Shown piece by piece: positions 1 to 11,789 of a stretch of 64,000 nucleotides of DNA. The stretch's first letter is position 1. Every line of letters starts with the position of its first letter. Position numbers and translations under genes: made by a program. The notes below the pieces were generated by a model that saw only the letters and a list, made by a program, of their open reading frames with translations, had not been told where the DNA came from and ran no database searches. Origin of the DNA: Sympetrum striolatum (Eukaryota; Arthropoda; Insecta; Odonata; Libellulidae); assembly GCA_947579665.1 (NCBI GenBank), contig CANPUZ010000032.1:558001-622000 (forward strand), given 5' to 3'.

Positions 1-359
1 AATTTAATTTATTAAATATTACTGTCAAAATACATTTAAAATAAATCTTTACCTACTTTAGATTCGATTTTCTATCTATCTACCTAATTAAAGTTGTATA
101 TTGTAACGAATTTTTCCTTCGATTACAGTAAAAACGTCATTTATGCCAATTGACTTAAGGCCCCCATACACATTTGGCTCTCGACAAATCCGGCCGAGGC
201 AACTAATCCTCAGGGGCACACACACGATGAGGCCAAGCCATCCCGGCCACTTCAGTTTTCTAGAAGACTGTATAGAGTGAAGTGTTGTGTGAGTGAGTCT
301 TTGCGTTGGTGCGGTGTCAGTTTCATGTTTTTCTTTTGACGTGTTTTATTTTAAGTACT

Positions 360-722
360 ATGAGCGAGGAGGAATTTTTAAAATTAGCTGCCGCTGCCGT
401 TTGCATTGTAATGAAGCGGAAAAAATCGAGAAGCAAGTGGCAGAAAGGATGGTTTTCTGCAAGGAAAAGATTGTCACATTTAAACCTAGTTCGACATCCC
501 TCCATCGAGCCGAATGATTGGCGGAATTACTTGCGAATGGATGAAGAGACAATAAGTTACTTAGTATGGCCACCCCCCTGATTAAGCGGAAGGATACTTC
601 CATGAGAGATCACTCCTCACGAGAGATTATCAGCGACACTGCGATATTTAGCAAGTGGCTGTAGGTACGAGGAACTGAAATTCATGACAGCTATCTCACC
701 CAAGGCTTTGGGCCGGATACTA
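360..722 (+). pseudogene. Harbinger transposase, N-terminal exon, frameshifted
   Basis: The reading starts at ATG 360 (MSEEEFLKL) and runs into a basic stretch and then PSIEPNDWRNYLRMDEET, the usual N-terminal region of HARBI1-like transposases. A run of six C at 573-578 throws the frame and gives a stop at 579. The protein resumes one frame over as LIKRKDTSMRDHSSRE. A second shift near 630 is needed to read RYLASGCRYEELKFMTAIS and ALGRI up to about 717. The block matches the helical region that normally precedes the catalytic domain. It then abuts the antisense MADF tail at 720, so the link to the catalytic exon is lost or lies in an intron. Confidence 0.75.
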
Positions 723-992
723 CACAAATTTCGATGTGACACTGAGAAGTTGCATTTCCGCTAAAAATATAACTTCGCTAAATAACTTTTGGCAAATTGG
801 TACCATCGGGAGAGGTAACGATCGCAATTTCTCTGCAATAAATTGCCCGAAAGTAATGTGGTCCTGTCGGGCAGATGGAGGTTCATCCAATTTCTTTGCA
901 ATCTTTTCTAAAACAATATCAGCTTTCGATGTTCGCCTTTTAAAATTTGATGGCGTTGTGGGGATCGTCTGATCATCACACGAATTATTGAT
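720..992 (-). CDS. MADF-type protein of Harbinger, putative last exon
   Basis: On the minus strand a polypyrimidine/CAG acceptor at about 993-995 opens an exon. It reads SCDDQTIPTTPSNFKRR and then QDHITFGQFIAEKLRSLP before a stop at 720-722. The FGQFIAEKLR segment is the C-terminal (BESS-like) block seen in MADF proteins that accompany insect Harbinger transposases. It is open throughout. The exon lies antisense in the gap between the two transposase exons, more than 900 bp from the next MADF exon, so its intron would contain the whole antisense catalytic exon. I saw no clear donor on the upstream exon, so the splice is inferred. Confidence 0.55.
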   Translation of the reverse strand: MNNSCDDQTIPTTPSNFKRRTSKADIVLEKIAKKLDEPPSARQDHITFGQFIAEKLRSLPLPMVPICQKLFSEVIFLAEMQLLSVTSKFV

Positions 993-1166
993 CTGAAAAT
1001 GAATAAAAATAAATCAATTTAATGTTCTCAACTGTGTAAATAGCCTAAAAATTTTCAAATGTTCAAATTATATATATTTTTGAAAACAGTAGTGTATTAA
1101 CATATTGTAAAACCAAGTAGTAATTGTAGAGTCAAATAACTAATTTATCTCATTCATTTATCCAAG

Positions 1167-1963
1167 ATGCCGAACACCATCGAAGAATTGAGAGCAATCG
1201 CTCAACGGTTTGAAGATCGGTGGAATTTTCCACACTGCCTTGGGATGGAAAACATGTTGCCATCGTGCCACCTCCAGGAAGTGGATCCTACTTCTATAAT
1301 TATAAACATTTACATTCCATTGTGCTAATGGCTTGTGTGAATGCTGACTATGAATTCATCTGGGCGAATGTGGGAACGAATGGCCGTGTATCAGATGGTG
1401 GAGTTCTGAGTAACACCGAGTTTTTCAGAACATTAAATAATGGCCAACTGAACATTCCTCCTCCGGAACCTCTTTCGGGTGATGCAGGGACAATGCTACC
1501 TTGTGCTTTTATAGGAGATGAAGCGTTCGCGCTAACAAATGACTTCATGAAGCCTTTTAGCCAAACAATTCTGAACGATGATCGAAGGATTTTTAATTAC
1601 AGACTACCGAGAGCAAGGAGAATAGTCGAAAACGTATTCGGAATAATTAGCAATCGTTTTCGAATATTGAAAACTAGTATTAATTTATCATTAGATAAAA
1701 TAGATCTCGTTGTGCTAACTTGTTGTGTTTTACACAACTTTTTAAGGAAGACTTGTTCTACGTATAGCATGGAACAATTGGAAGAAGAAAGTCGGGCTTC
1801 AACAGGTAATTCTCTAACATCCCTTCAAACAATCGCCCCACGAAATTCTACAACGTCGGCGAAGCTTGTTCGAGAAATGTCAATGAATATTTCATTGGTG
1901 AAGGTCAAGTGCCTTGGCAGGAATCCAGAATATAGGAGAAAAATATATTGCCTTTCGATGTAG
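1167..1963 (+). pseudogene. Harbinger transposase, DDE catalytic exon (DDE_Tnp_4)
   Basis: After an intron-like AG at 1165-1166 the frame reads MPNTIEELRAIAQRFEDRW and then NFPHCLG, the standard lead-in to the catalytic core. About seven bases seem to be missing near 1236-1240, shifting the frame. The next frame reads WDGKHVAI (first catalytic D), FIGDEAFAL (second D) and RARRIVENVFGIISNRFRIL (third acidic residue). All three catalytic positions are therefore visible, but they cannot be joined to the N terminus without a frame change. The reading ends at a TAG at 1961-1963. The enzyme would cut and paste the element at short T/A-rich targets in the nucleus. This copy is inactive as read. Confidence 0.85.
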
Positions 1964-1984
1964 AATAAAAATGTAAAAAAATTG

Positions 1985-2166
1985 TTAATGAAATATTGAT
2001 GTTATTATCTCTTCCTCCTCAAACGGCATGTCATCCAAAATTGATGAAACCGTAATACTTCTCCGTGGAGTACTTTCATCTTCCAGGAAGTTCAAATTCT
2101 TAAAGTGCCACAGTTTTAGGACGTGGACACTATCTGGGTCTGATCCTGAGGTCATGGAGGCCTTCA
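1985..2166 (-). CDS. MADF-type protein of Harbinger, putative middle exon
   Basis: The minus strand reads MKASMTSGSDPDSVHVLKLW and then HFKNLNFLEDES. In MADF proteins of Harbinger elements the helix-rich domain is followed by this kind of SGSG...LWYF..L.FL block. It should follow the exon at 2243-2532, across a short putative intron. It converges on the transposase, ending about 20 bp from its stop. No obvious GT donor follows, and the frame simply stops after SIFH. Confidence 0.5.
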
Positions 2167-2242
2167 TCTACGAATGACATAAAATATTATTGAGATGTTT
2201 ATAACAGGTAATTGATAAAAGGATACGTATGCTATTTGAATC

Positions 2243-2532
2243 TTAACGGCAATTGATTAAATGAGCAAAGGTAAATATAAAATCACTTACTTTTCTTAGT
2301 TCCTTTTTGTACGATCCTCGAATGGACGACAGCTTCTTCGGAACCGTTTCTCGGCTTGCATTGGGGTCCTTTGCTTCAAATATTTGTAAGATATCGTCGA
2401 GGGCACGATTTCTTTTCAATCTGTCATGGCAATGTTCATGCGTAACTTGCCACAAACATGTATGCAGCCTAAACCTCTCAATCACTTCCAGAACAAAATC
2501 GCGCCCATTTGAGGAAGCAACGCTTTCCGACT
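2243..2532 (-). CDS. MADF domain protein of Harbinger, N-terminal exon
   Basis: The minus strand reads DFVLEVIERFRLHTCLWQVT, HEHCHDRLKRNRALDDILQI and RETVPKKLSSIRGSYKKELRKV. This is the MADF (Myb/SANT-like in Adf1) fold, with its conserved LW and IRGSY positions. In Harbinger elements this protein binds the terminal repeats and brings the transposase to the nucleus and to DNA. A TAG lies just upstream of the open stretch and no ATG lies between, so the true start is lost or in another exon. Confidence 0.7.
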
Positions 2533-2599
2533 ATGAGCTCAGTTGGAATCAAAAAAGCTAGCAACAAATAATGGAATAGTTTCTTTAGCGCCAACTTTG

Positions 2600-5500
2600 A
2601 AACTTCAGTGGTCACTGGTAAATCAATTTCACATACAACTATGCACGCTTTATCAAGATTATGCGTGCATTAAAATAAAATAAAGGGACAGAGTCCACCT
2701 AATTTCGTCAAACGTTTTTCGTGCAATCAAGAAAGAAATAATCTACATAACTAAAGTTAACCTACCGGAAATATTTCCTCCAAAATTTTTCAACTGCGCA
2801 AATAAGGAATGCTTCAGACAACTTCGGGAAGAACTCGCTTTACACAGAAGAAAAGAACCAACCCTTCTACAATCTAAGACAGAACTGAGGCAGATCTTAT
2901 TTCCGAATAAGTGGGAAAATATTCACCGAAAGGAGCATGGGCACTTTCGGTCGGGTCTTTAAGTGCAATGCTTGGTGAAATTGAAATCAATCGAGGATGT
3001 CGAACTCCCACATCCGGTGATAAAGACCGACCGATAATAACCCTCGATTCGGTAATAAACTCGATGTATAACTCGTAATTGGAAAATCGTATATTGCGAG
3101 ATGACCTTCTGGGTGGCATAAAATGTACCATCGCACAGTGGGCTAGAGTCGAAAAAAGCTGGCCAAAAATACGAAAGTGGTTTTTTTGAGTGAGGACTTT
3201 GAAACTTCGCATGGTCACTCTTAAATAAATTCTGCGTATGAATGCGAAATCATATTTGTTGGTTCCAGCGCATTACAATTCTACAGGGGGTCAAAGTTGA
3301 CCAAATGTTGCGAAAAATGCCAGTCACAGATTTTTCGCGAAATTCTTCAACTTCAAATCGATTGTGAACCCAAACTAGGAAAATCATCGGGTAAAATATG
3401 ATGCCATATTATAAATAAGTTTTCTGTCCTTCATAATACTTGGTTTCAATGAGCTCTGTTGAATATTTATATACTTTACATTACAAAATTACCGACCCTT
3501 ATTTTGGAACACATTATTACCTAAAGCGAGGAAAATAGTAGATTGAGACACCGTGTGACACAGGATTACTTACACCACAATTAGCTATGAACCTTCCTTA
3601 ATGGGAATCTGAAATAAAATCTTGCCCCAATAATTTATAAATCGACTTTTCGACAACGCTACAAGGGCCGAATCCGGAGAAGCGACCTCCGTTACGCTCT
3701 CGTGTTTTGAGAGGAACAAAGTGGTCAGTATCAGTCTTGTGGTGAATTTCGGAAGTTGCTTACTTAATATAAAGCTCTGTTTGCATTCCATAAATCTTCC
3801 TAGGCTCTTCCTGCCAAGTTCTGACCCAAAGTCATGTGCCCATCAATTGCTTCAGGCACAACTTTGTGGTAGGAATCCGTATACGGAAAGAAATGAAAAG
3901 ACTTTTACCCGTATCACTGGAGTAATTGATTTGCAACCTAGGTTTCGACCTGCCCAGTCATTTTCAAATAAATTATTCCACTGGTACGGGTAAAATTCTG
4001 ATCTTTTCATTTCCTTAAGTCCTGTGGCTATTTTTCTGTTCTGTCGCTGTTTCTCAAAGAGCAAAGCTCTTTCAGAAACCTTTTCCTTTTGTCGAATTAT
4101 TTGCAACGTTAGAATTCGGACTCCAGGAAGTATAGGTACAAGTGAGAAAAATTACCTATTTCTTTTTCTCATGTTGAGAATATCTCAGGAGGTAATGTTC
4201 CACCTTTGTTCTAGTGTTCCGCTTTCTTTGATTTTAGAATGAAATTAAATCTAAACCGACCGTTGGACCTCGCCAATTGTGTGAGTTCATTGACTCCCTT
4301 ATTTCATGGACATTCAGGTACATTCCTCAATATTTTTCACGATGCGCAACTCACTCAGTGAATTGAACCAGAAAGCTCAAACCGCTGTTAATCTGTGGTC
4401 TTTTCAATCTCCTTTGAATAAATAGTTTTGGCTAAAAAAACTCTCATTGTGTCTAATTTCATAGCAATTGTATTTTCTCTACTCATCTTCTTAAGCATGG
4501 TGCTAATATTGCAAACCTAAGAATATGTCTTGTTTTAGCTTCACCGAGACTATAAAGATTTATTTTCAAGTTTTTATTCATTCCCCTAATTCCTTTGAAA
4601 CATTTTCCACATAAATTAAAATAACATATCTAAAGTTTTTTCTCATTTTGATGCATGTTTATATAACATGTTTCGCTACACTTTTGTGTGTAACTGAGAA
4701 AAGAGCTAAGAACAGACAACCATGATTTGGATATAAATGTGAGAAGAAAGAAATGTTTTCTCTTGAAGTCAGCGACCTGGACTATGGATTTAAAATTTTC
4801 TCCGTTAGAATGAAAGTGCTCTTCTTGAGAACAAAGATGTGACTGAATTACCATTTTCGCCGTTAAATCGCTTTCTTCGAAATCTATATCTGTAACATAC
4901 TTAATCATTCTGTTATCAATGCTGCGTTTAAATGAGAACATTCGAGGAAGAAAGTTCTTGGCATTCACCATTAGTCGGAAGTGGGAGATTTGTAAACGCT
5001 GTCTCATCAAGAGAAATCTGATTATCTTGAACCGTATCATTTCGAAGTTCGGAAATGTTCTCATTAGAGATCTCTGCTCCTCATGTTAATGAATATTTGA
5101 ACTCATGTAACACGGAAGTATGTACTCGTTTTCTTTGATTTATGACACATGTTATGAGCTTGATAATTTAATTACGCTCACGACCTATGTTTCACATGAA
5201 ACAGTTCTTCTCCAAGCTGTGTTTGGAAATTAAAGTTATTCTTGTACCAAAACGAATGTTAGGAATGAGTTATGAGATCATCACTTAGCTCTACAAATAT
5301 CTCTGCAATCTCTTTCTTTCAGATATTATCAGAAAGTTTATTTAATTCAGCTGACTGAATATAGATTCGATTTAAGATAACGGGACATTTGCGTGGGATG
5401 ATCGCTTTGATACTTTTTGGATGAATTTTAACGAAAGCTGGTTTTGATTGTGTGATTCCCGTGTGCTAATTAGCGATTGGATTCAAACACTTGTGCGTGG

Positions 5501-5630
5501 TATTTGAGGATAGTGTCATCGGATATAGATATAAGCCATTGCTAATGACAACAATACCTTTCAATCCATCCATGTGCTCAAGATCGGAATATTCCATTTT
5601 TTATCCTTGCCTAGTTACTAATACTTCAAC
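2600..5630. other. unassigned intergenic DNA
   Basis: I see no gene here. An open minus-strand stretch at 2874-3218 (114 codons) and another at 4630-5064 (144 codons) show no recognisable domain. A short diverged similarity links about 2588-2645 with 3198-3250 (both hold CTTTGAAACTTC followed by GGTCACT). It may reflect an old repeat around the Harbinger insertion. Confidence 0.4.
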
Positions 5631-5639
5631 GTTTTACAA

Positions 5640-5760
5640 GATTGTACATAAAAGGAGTGAAAAATTGGGACTCGAACCCAGGTCTCTCATTTTCTGGATA
5701 GGTGTTCTAACCTTTTCCATCATTTGTAAGACTATTCTTTTTATCACTAAGCTAGAAATT
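5640..5760 (-). repeat. tRNA-derived SINE-like fragment
   Basis: The minus strand holds an A-box-like TAGCTTAGTGA at 5744-5754 and a perfect B-box GGTTCGAGTCC at 5668-5678, about 66 bp apart. Internal RNA polymerase III promoters of tRNAs and tRNA-derived SINEs use this pair. No complete cloverleaf can be drawn and the spacing is long, so this is a SINE head or tRNA pseudogene and not a working tRNA gene. Confidence 0.45.
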
Positions 5761-5769
5761 TGATAAGGA

Positions 5770-6690
5770 GAAGGGGGAATCCAAGCATAATCATAGCTTC
5801 GGTTAGATGAAAATTAAATATTTTCTTTCATAGTTATGTTTAAGTTCGTAAATCCTATGCAATTGGAATGTTTCTAGAGCTATCCTTCAAAACAAAAACT
5901 AAGCACAATTAGGGTTATTAACTGTTCGTCTCGGGCTCAAGTTGCGTACGAACAACGGGGTAAGAAAACACTTTCCGATAAACCGTCACTTCCGAGTTTA
6001 TTAATGTATTAATTCACGTGATTTAGGGCGTTAGGCCTTCCTCGGAAGATTGCATTCCTCCCACGAATCCACTGATTCCTGCTGCAACTCCTTTTCACCG
6101 CTTGGCTGATCCTCTTAAGCGCTGCCCTGCCGTAATTAATTGGCGTCCCGTTGCGACTCGTGAATCGCAGGGCGTTGCTCTTTGACAACTCGAGTGGATG
6201 GCGGATATTGTGGCCTTTTTCGACGGACGCCCCTCCACATCTCAACACGTGTTTTTCGCGGTGATTTTTTTCGTCGCTCAGAGATTACCTGAGAAACGTT
6301 TAAATTTCATCGACGGCCTTTGGCAATAGCTGACGTGAAGCGTTCGTGGGTTTGCTACCTTTGATCAAATGTGCTCCAGACCGCTCGGTGATTTCGTTGG
6401 TGTTATAGCGTCAAGCTGCTTTTAAGTGTCGGGAATTTAATAAGGATCTTATCGATAAAAATAAGCAGTGACTGTGTGGAACTCCATTTAGGTAGGTTTA
6501 AAATTAAATAAAAATACTTAGTTTTTGTGACAAAAACTATAATATGGCGACCAGGTTATAATGTGATAATTAGTTTTGGCATTGACGCGACAGATGTCTC
6601 TTTAAATTCGGTATGGAATTTTGATATATAAATATTCTGAAATAGAATTGATTGAGGAAGCGAGCATATATATGTGTAATCCGTATGGCG
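5770..6690. other. unassigned, partly GC-richer stretch
   Basis: The part from about 6000 to 6420 is richer in GC than its surroundings. It contains a 79-codon minus-strand open frame (6009-6248) without a recognisable domain. At 6682-6701 a short hairpin (CGTATGG, loop, CCATACG) can form. Nothing further is supported. Confidence 0.35.
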
Positions 6691-6892
6691 TTATCCATAC
6701 GTGGTCCCTGCCCCCAGATGCTGACCTTTGCCTATCTCACGACACCACATCCTAGGGAGAGGCACCTACTAGCACCCACGGTCCTACTCGGTGATTTCGT
6801 CCAGGACAATCGATTTTATCGAGGGTTCTAAGGCGATTCAGACTTCTGAACTAACATTTACTTGCAAACGCTATCAGTTGTACAATATTTTT

Positions 6893-8330
6893 AGGAAAGA
6901 GAGCTCTGCTTCAACCACCCAAAGGAAATAATCCTGATGATTATTTTGAACTATTATTTACGGATGATTTTTTCAATCTTGTAGTTCAAGAAACAAATAT
7001 CCATGCTGAGGAAGTGTTCCTACGAAGCGTTGGCCCTTGTATTCCAATTACTGACTGGAAAGACCTTACTGTCGATGAGTTCAAAGTATTCTTGGGCTTA
7101 CTCTTCCATACATTCACTCTCCGTACTAATAGGCTAAGTGATTATTGGAATAGAGACAAAATATTTTATTGCCACTTTTTTATAATAGAATGTCTCGAGA
7201 CAGGTTTATGTGTATTTACAACACATTGCATTTTAACAAAAACCCTGATGAAGGTGAGCCTCGCCCTGAAGATCCTATTTTTCAAAATCAGACCTGTTAT
7301 GGATTATTTTAATAAGAGGATGGCTGAAATTAATACTCCCGCTAAATATTTTTGTATAGATGAGTCAATGCTTATTTGGGAAGGAAGTTTAAAGTTTCGA
7401 CTTTATGTAAAAGGGAAAAAACATAAGTTTGACATCAAGCTCTATGTTCTGACAGAGAGTGATGGTACGGTCTTGATTTTTTTATTTATGCAAGATCAAG
7501 TGAAGTTTTGTTAGGAGGAATAGGGCATGCAGGCAGAGTAGTTGAAAATTTATTAGATGGGAAACTTGAAGTCAGTCATAGTGTTTTTATGGACAATTAT
7601 TACGATAGCATTCCTCTTGCTAAAAAATTAGCAGAAAAATGCTGTTTCTGCACGGGTACATTGAGATCGAATAGGAAGAGGAATCCTTCATACGTCTTGA
7701 AGAAAAACTTAAAGAAAGGGGAGTGTTTTTGCCAAGGGGAAACCTCTAGTCCAATAAATGTTTTGAAGTGGAAGGATAAACGGGAGGTTCTCTTAATTTC
7801 CACTGAATTCGGTTGTAAATTATTGGAAGTACCTTCGAGGAGAGGAAGTCAGGTGAAAAAACCTGAGGCAGTACATCATTATAACAAGAACATGGGGGGA
7901 GTTGATAAAATAGACCAAATGCTTTCTTATTTCCCAAATTAGCATAACAATTTAATTTGGTACAGAAAATTAAGAGTGCATATTATTCAGATAATGTTGC
8001 TAAATGCTCATCAGTTGCATGACAAATACAGTGGGATTCAGAACGACCTTTACTCCTTTTACAATAAGATTGTCGACTACCTGCCTGGTCCCGCCAAAAC
8101 GGCCAAACGACGATCCATACTGGAATCCATAATATCAGTTAATTTTCACTTCCCAACATACACAGACTTTGCTGAAGGAGGTGCCAAGAAGCGCCATCGA
8201 ATGCAGAAAAGGTGCCATCAATGCAGTTGAATTGGGAAAAGGTCAATGGTGACAACAATTTGTCCAGATTGCGAAGATTCACCTGGTCTCTGCTTGGAGG
8301 AATGTTTTCAGAATTTTCATTCTAATCTTC
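6893..8330 (+). pseudogene. piggyBac-type transposase (DDE_Tnp_1_7), broken
   Basis: Reading starts around RALLQPPKGNNPDDYFELLF and continues as HAEEVFLRSVGPCIPITDWK and DEFKVFLGLL, the N-terminal part of piggyBac transposases. A frame change near 7185 is needed to reach RDRFMCIYNTLHFN, and another near 7280 returns to PVMDYFNKRM. The catalytic aspartates are visible as CIDESML, VFMDNYYDS and GGVDKIDQM. Stops follow at 7940 (after SYFPN) and 8228. The remaining frame ends in a cysteine-rich CRD-like stretch (CHQCS, then CPDCEDSPGLCLEECFQNFH). The order and length match the family, but at least two frameshifts and two stops make it a pseudogene. I could not define TTAA ends. Confidence 0.88.
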
Positions 8331-8429
8331 GAAAACAATTGGTAATGTATATAAGAGATGGAGGGAGATATAATACTTAAGTAATGTTTATGAGTTGTTG
8401 CACAGTATAAATAGGCCATGCTACATATC

Positions 8430-9950
8430 AAATGTAATTCAAAAATAATTATTTGTATTTATATATAGTACGTAATTTTCTATGTAAAGAGTATGTACGT
8501 ATTTCACAAGCTTTTAATAATGTTAATTGTATGTATCAATAACTTGAATGTTTTTTCTTTTATTTTATGATGTATTGCCTTCAGGAGGTTTTGGGGGTTT
8601 TCCTCCTGACTAAGGTTAATACCAATTACAATATTGTATTTTTTTGTATTAAATATTCACAATAAAAGAATTGTTATAAATATAATGCTTCTATTTAATA
8701 TTTATAACATATTAATATTATTGCCTGCTAAAATTTTCAAATATATTTTTTTATTATTTAGGTTTAAAATCTATAGCATACCTGTCTATTTTTCCCAAGT
8801 AATTCACGCTGTTATGGGTGTTTTAGGCGAGCGTGGGTTGAGGAAAGTTTGAGAGGCAACACGTGCCTCTAAAGGAAAAGCACTTTGGCTAATCCAGGGA
8901 GATTTACAAAATATGTCCCTTTTTGACCCTTCTTTTCTAGCAATTGTTCAAACAAAAATTTCTCTCTCGTGGGATGTATGGTTCACCCCACACTGGTATT
9001 TCAAGAAAAATTTCATATTTTTTTAGAGTTATGAATTCTTTCTTCTCAGCAGCTAGAGATGAATGTGATTTGCCATAATCAGTTATTTTTCCGGAAAGTT
9101 CATTGACAATTAAATTATATTCTTATAACGATGCCTGCTTTCCATCACATTTTGAGAGAACATTTTTTTCCATTATTTGTCTCAGGGTTTTATTGTCTTG
9201 TTTTTAGAAAATTTTATTGTAAAAAGTTTAGAATGGAAAGATTTCAATATGACTGGTAAGAATTCTTCCTTTTTATGAAATACTGGTATGAGACTGAAGG
9301 TTTTCAAGTGACCACATTGCATTCTTCATATGACAGGGGTCAACAGCGATGACATGAGTATGAGGAAGTTTAGCAGTAAGAGATTCGGAGACTCCAGTAA
9401 AATCTTACATTTAAGGTAAAATTGTACAGTCGATCCCTTGTATACTTATTCCTGCCTACGATATCTATGGGTAGTACAAATGGGCCAATGCACTTTTGTT
9501 TTTAAGTCTTCGTTACTCAGGCGCTACACTTTGCTGCTGGCTGATGTTAGAGGGAAGATACGAAGTTGTTATGTTTCTATGTATATTTAAACAAATTATA
9601 TAATGTACCATGCACATCAATAAGGAAATAAGTGGAAAGATAATAATTCAGGTTCCACTTTCTTACAAAAGTAAAGTAAAATGTGGTTTTATGTACTTGA
9701 AAACTGTGAATACACCTTTCGATATGAATGGTAAACCAATGTTTAGTGGGTTGCATACAACCAACCTTTCCGCAGATACGAGTGTCATGAAAGAATGACA
9801 GTAAATATTTATTAATAAAAACGAACAATACAAATGCAAAATCAGTCAATTTGATAAATACAAGTAAGAATCATTCCAAATAAAAAGTTACAGGAAAAAC
9901 AAATTCCTGTCCTTGGGATATAATAATATATGTAAACCCGCGCTGAAAGG
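8430..9950. other. unassigned AT-rich spacer
   Basis: No gene is recognisable. A stem of CAGGAGG with CCTCCTG (8582-8608, loop rich in T and G) is the only clear local structure. A 62-codon plus-strand frame at 9610-9798 shows no domain. Confidence 0.4.
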
Positions 9951-10012
9951 GTTAACTAATATACATCTTCCAGCTAATTAGCATCCTATCTATATACCTA
10001 TATCCCTATCTA

Positions 10013-10855
10013 TCTATTATATATAATTCCTTCTCCAGATTCATTCATGTACATATATAGATAGATAGATAGGATACAAATTCACAGGCTAAACTACAAG
10101 CGTCATTGACTTGAAACTTTTACAACGTACTGGCCATAACGTGTAACCCAGAAAAATTGTAATTTTGAACCTCAGTGTGATGGGTTCGATTCCAGAGGGC
10201 CTCAAAGTCCCGATTTTTCCCCTTTAAAAGCATTGCTTTGATTTTTGTGAGGAAAAAAAAATACTTTCCCGATATGGAGAGAATCAAAACTCAAGCAGCC
10301 TTTAGACATGGTCATGATCTATCGAAAACATTAATGACTTTTACAGAAAACATCCTGGGTTCGATGCTAGGACGATGCAAAAATCTGTCATTTAAAATAC
10401 ATTGAGGTAGTTTTTCATTATTTTTTTATGCACTTATCGAAATGATTGGAAGTTCTTGCTTTGCTAGAAGATGTATATTAAGAATCGGTTTAAGAAAAAA
10501 ATTTACATAAGACCGTACTGTTCCTGGGTTCAATGCCAGAGCACATTCATATTTCTTACATAAAGAATATAAGGTAAAAGTAGGTCGTCGTTTGAGGCAG
10601 TTGCAGCCAATATTTCTGTTTGAATTTTCACACATAGAGGTGTTGATCTTCTACTGTACTGCATAGGAATTATCACCAGAAAGACCCGGGTTCGAAGCCA
10701 AGCAGTAAATACATCTCCCATATAAAACACATAGGGTTTGCAATAGGAGAAACCAGCCATGTACATCAATTACACTCTGTGATATTATTACAAAGTCTAT
10801 TTTTATTTCAACCATAATCAGGAAAAGATGATATAATCCTTTGTTTTTAACGTTT
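10013..10855 (+). mobile_element. family A foldback element, one arm only (E0)
   Basis: The end motif (CTTCTCCAGATTCATTCATG near 10030, then GATA repeats and GGATACAAATTCACAGGC) leads into four units. Each carries a T-arm-like motif, with GTTCGA or GTTCAA at 10184, 10359, 10528 and 10690. The spacings of 175, 169 and 162 match the outer units of E1 and E2. The array is cut at about 10,855, where a LINE fragment begins. The remains of an opposite-facing end (GCATCCTATCTATATACC at about 9981) lie just to the left, so two elements were once joined there. Confidence 0.8.
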
Positions 10856-11245
10856 TGCTCCATGGATCTGAAACTTGGACATTAAGAAAGGAGGATTTCA
10901 TAACATTTATAAGCCTTTGAGATGTGGGTTTGGCATAGAATGGAAAGAGTAAGTTGGGTTGATAGGAAAACAAACACAGAGGTGCTGAACATGGTTGGGG
11001 GGGCCTCAATTTAAAGTCATTGGACAGAGGAAATGGGTGGGTCAGACGCTGAGAGTGATGCTAAAGAAAGTAAATGATTGTAGAATTCAAGGAGAGGAGA
11101 AAGAGTGGAAGACAAAAGATTTTGTATGATTGAAAGGGTAAACTAGAAGGAAGTGAAGGAGATTGCATTGAATAGGGACTTCTCATTGAGTATGGTTTTC
11201 GGAATGCACCTTCGGAAATGTAGAAGGCTCATGCTTGTATTATGA
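10855..11245 (+). pseudogene. RTE-like LINE reverse transcriptase, C-terminal tail
   Basis: Readable pieces, with frame changes, include GSETWTLRKEDF, a VWHRMERVSWVDRKTNTEVL block and EEKEWKTKDF. This is the characteristic tail of endonuclease-reverse transcriptase proteins of the RTE type (GSETW, WVDR.TN..VL, then a basic GRQ-like stretch). Stops and frame changes occur throughout. It abuts the truncated end of family A copy E0, so one of the two insertions cut the other. Confidence 0.7.
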
Positions 11246-11549
11246 TGAATAAACTTCCTTTTATTGGATTAATATATTTTATTAAATTATAGCTGCTCTT
11301 TTGTAGACAAAAACAAACATAAACATGTGACCGAATTATAGGAATATTGTTTTAAATTTTTATTTTGACATTGAAAGCCTAAATTAATAATGCCATTAAT
11401 TTGTTTGAAAACATTATGTAAATATGCCTTTTAATTTGCAAGTCAAACATTAATTAGTGATTTATGGAAAATAATGAAAGACTGAAGAGAAGAGAAACTC
11501 AATATGACATAATTCTATTCCAAAAATCATCAAAGCAATATCGATTTCA

Positions 11550-11780
11550 AGGGATACAAATTGTAACCATGTTCCACAATTTTCACTGACTTGATTTTTT
11601 ACGGCCTACTGCTCGCGTAACTGCAAGAATAGTTCAAATTCGATCCTTGTTATCGTGGATGCCAGAAGGCCCCAAACACCTGATCCCTTAAGGATGTATC
11701 ACAGGGATTTTCAGAAATACTTTGAGGTACTTCCTGGTAGAATAGAGGATTCAAAACCAGGGAGGTCTTAGATGACAACC
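11550..11780 (+). repeat. diverged outer unit of family A
   Basis: The stretch follows the layout of the outermost family A unit: GGATACAAATTGTAACC, then GACTTGATTTTTTACGGCC, a TTCGATCC motif near 11,640, CAGAAGGCCCCAAA, and a TACTTCCTGGTAGA tail. It is more diverged than the copies at 26-31 kb and stands alone. Confidence 0.6.
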
Positions 11781-11789
11781 TCTTCTATA

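Larger units (their letters stand above)
160..2600. mobile_element. PIF/Harbinger DNA transposon, two genes, degraded
   Basis: The stretch holds both proteins typical of PIF/Harbinger elements: a HARBI1-like nuclease on the plus strand and a MADF (Myb/SANT-like) DNA-binding protein on the minus strand. A candidate left end is the TTAAGGCCCCCATACACA stretch near 164, which fits the TTA-type target duplication of this superfamily. I could not find its inverted partner near 2.6 kb, so the right end is unmapped or lost. Both genes are damaged or incomplete, so the copy is probably dead. The MADF last exon lies antisense between the two transposase exons, which makes the genes interleaved and not simply adjacent. 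Confidence 0.8.

Noticed and set aside
4630..5064. 144-codon minus-strand open frame as a gene
   Set aside because: No family resemblance, and the composition matches the surrounding spacer.
6690..6830. rRNA or structured RNA suggested by GC-richer sequence before piggyBac
   Set aside because: No rRNA signature is present and only a 7-bp hairpin can be drawn.
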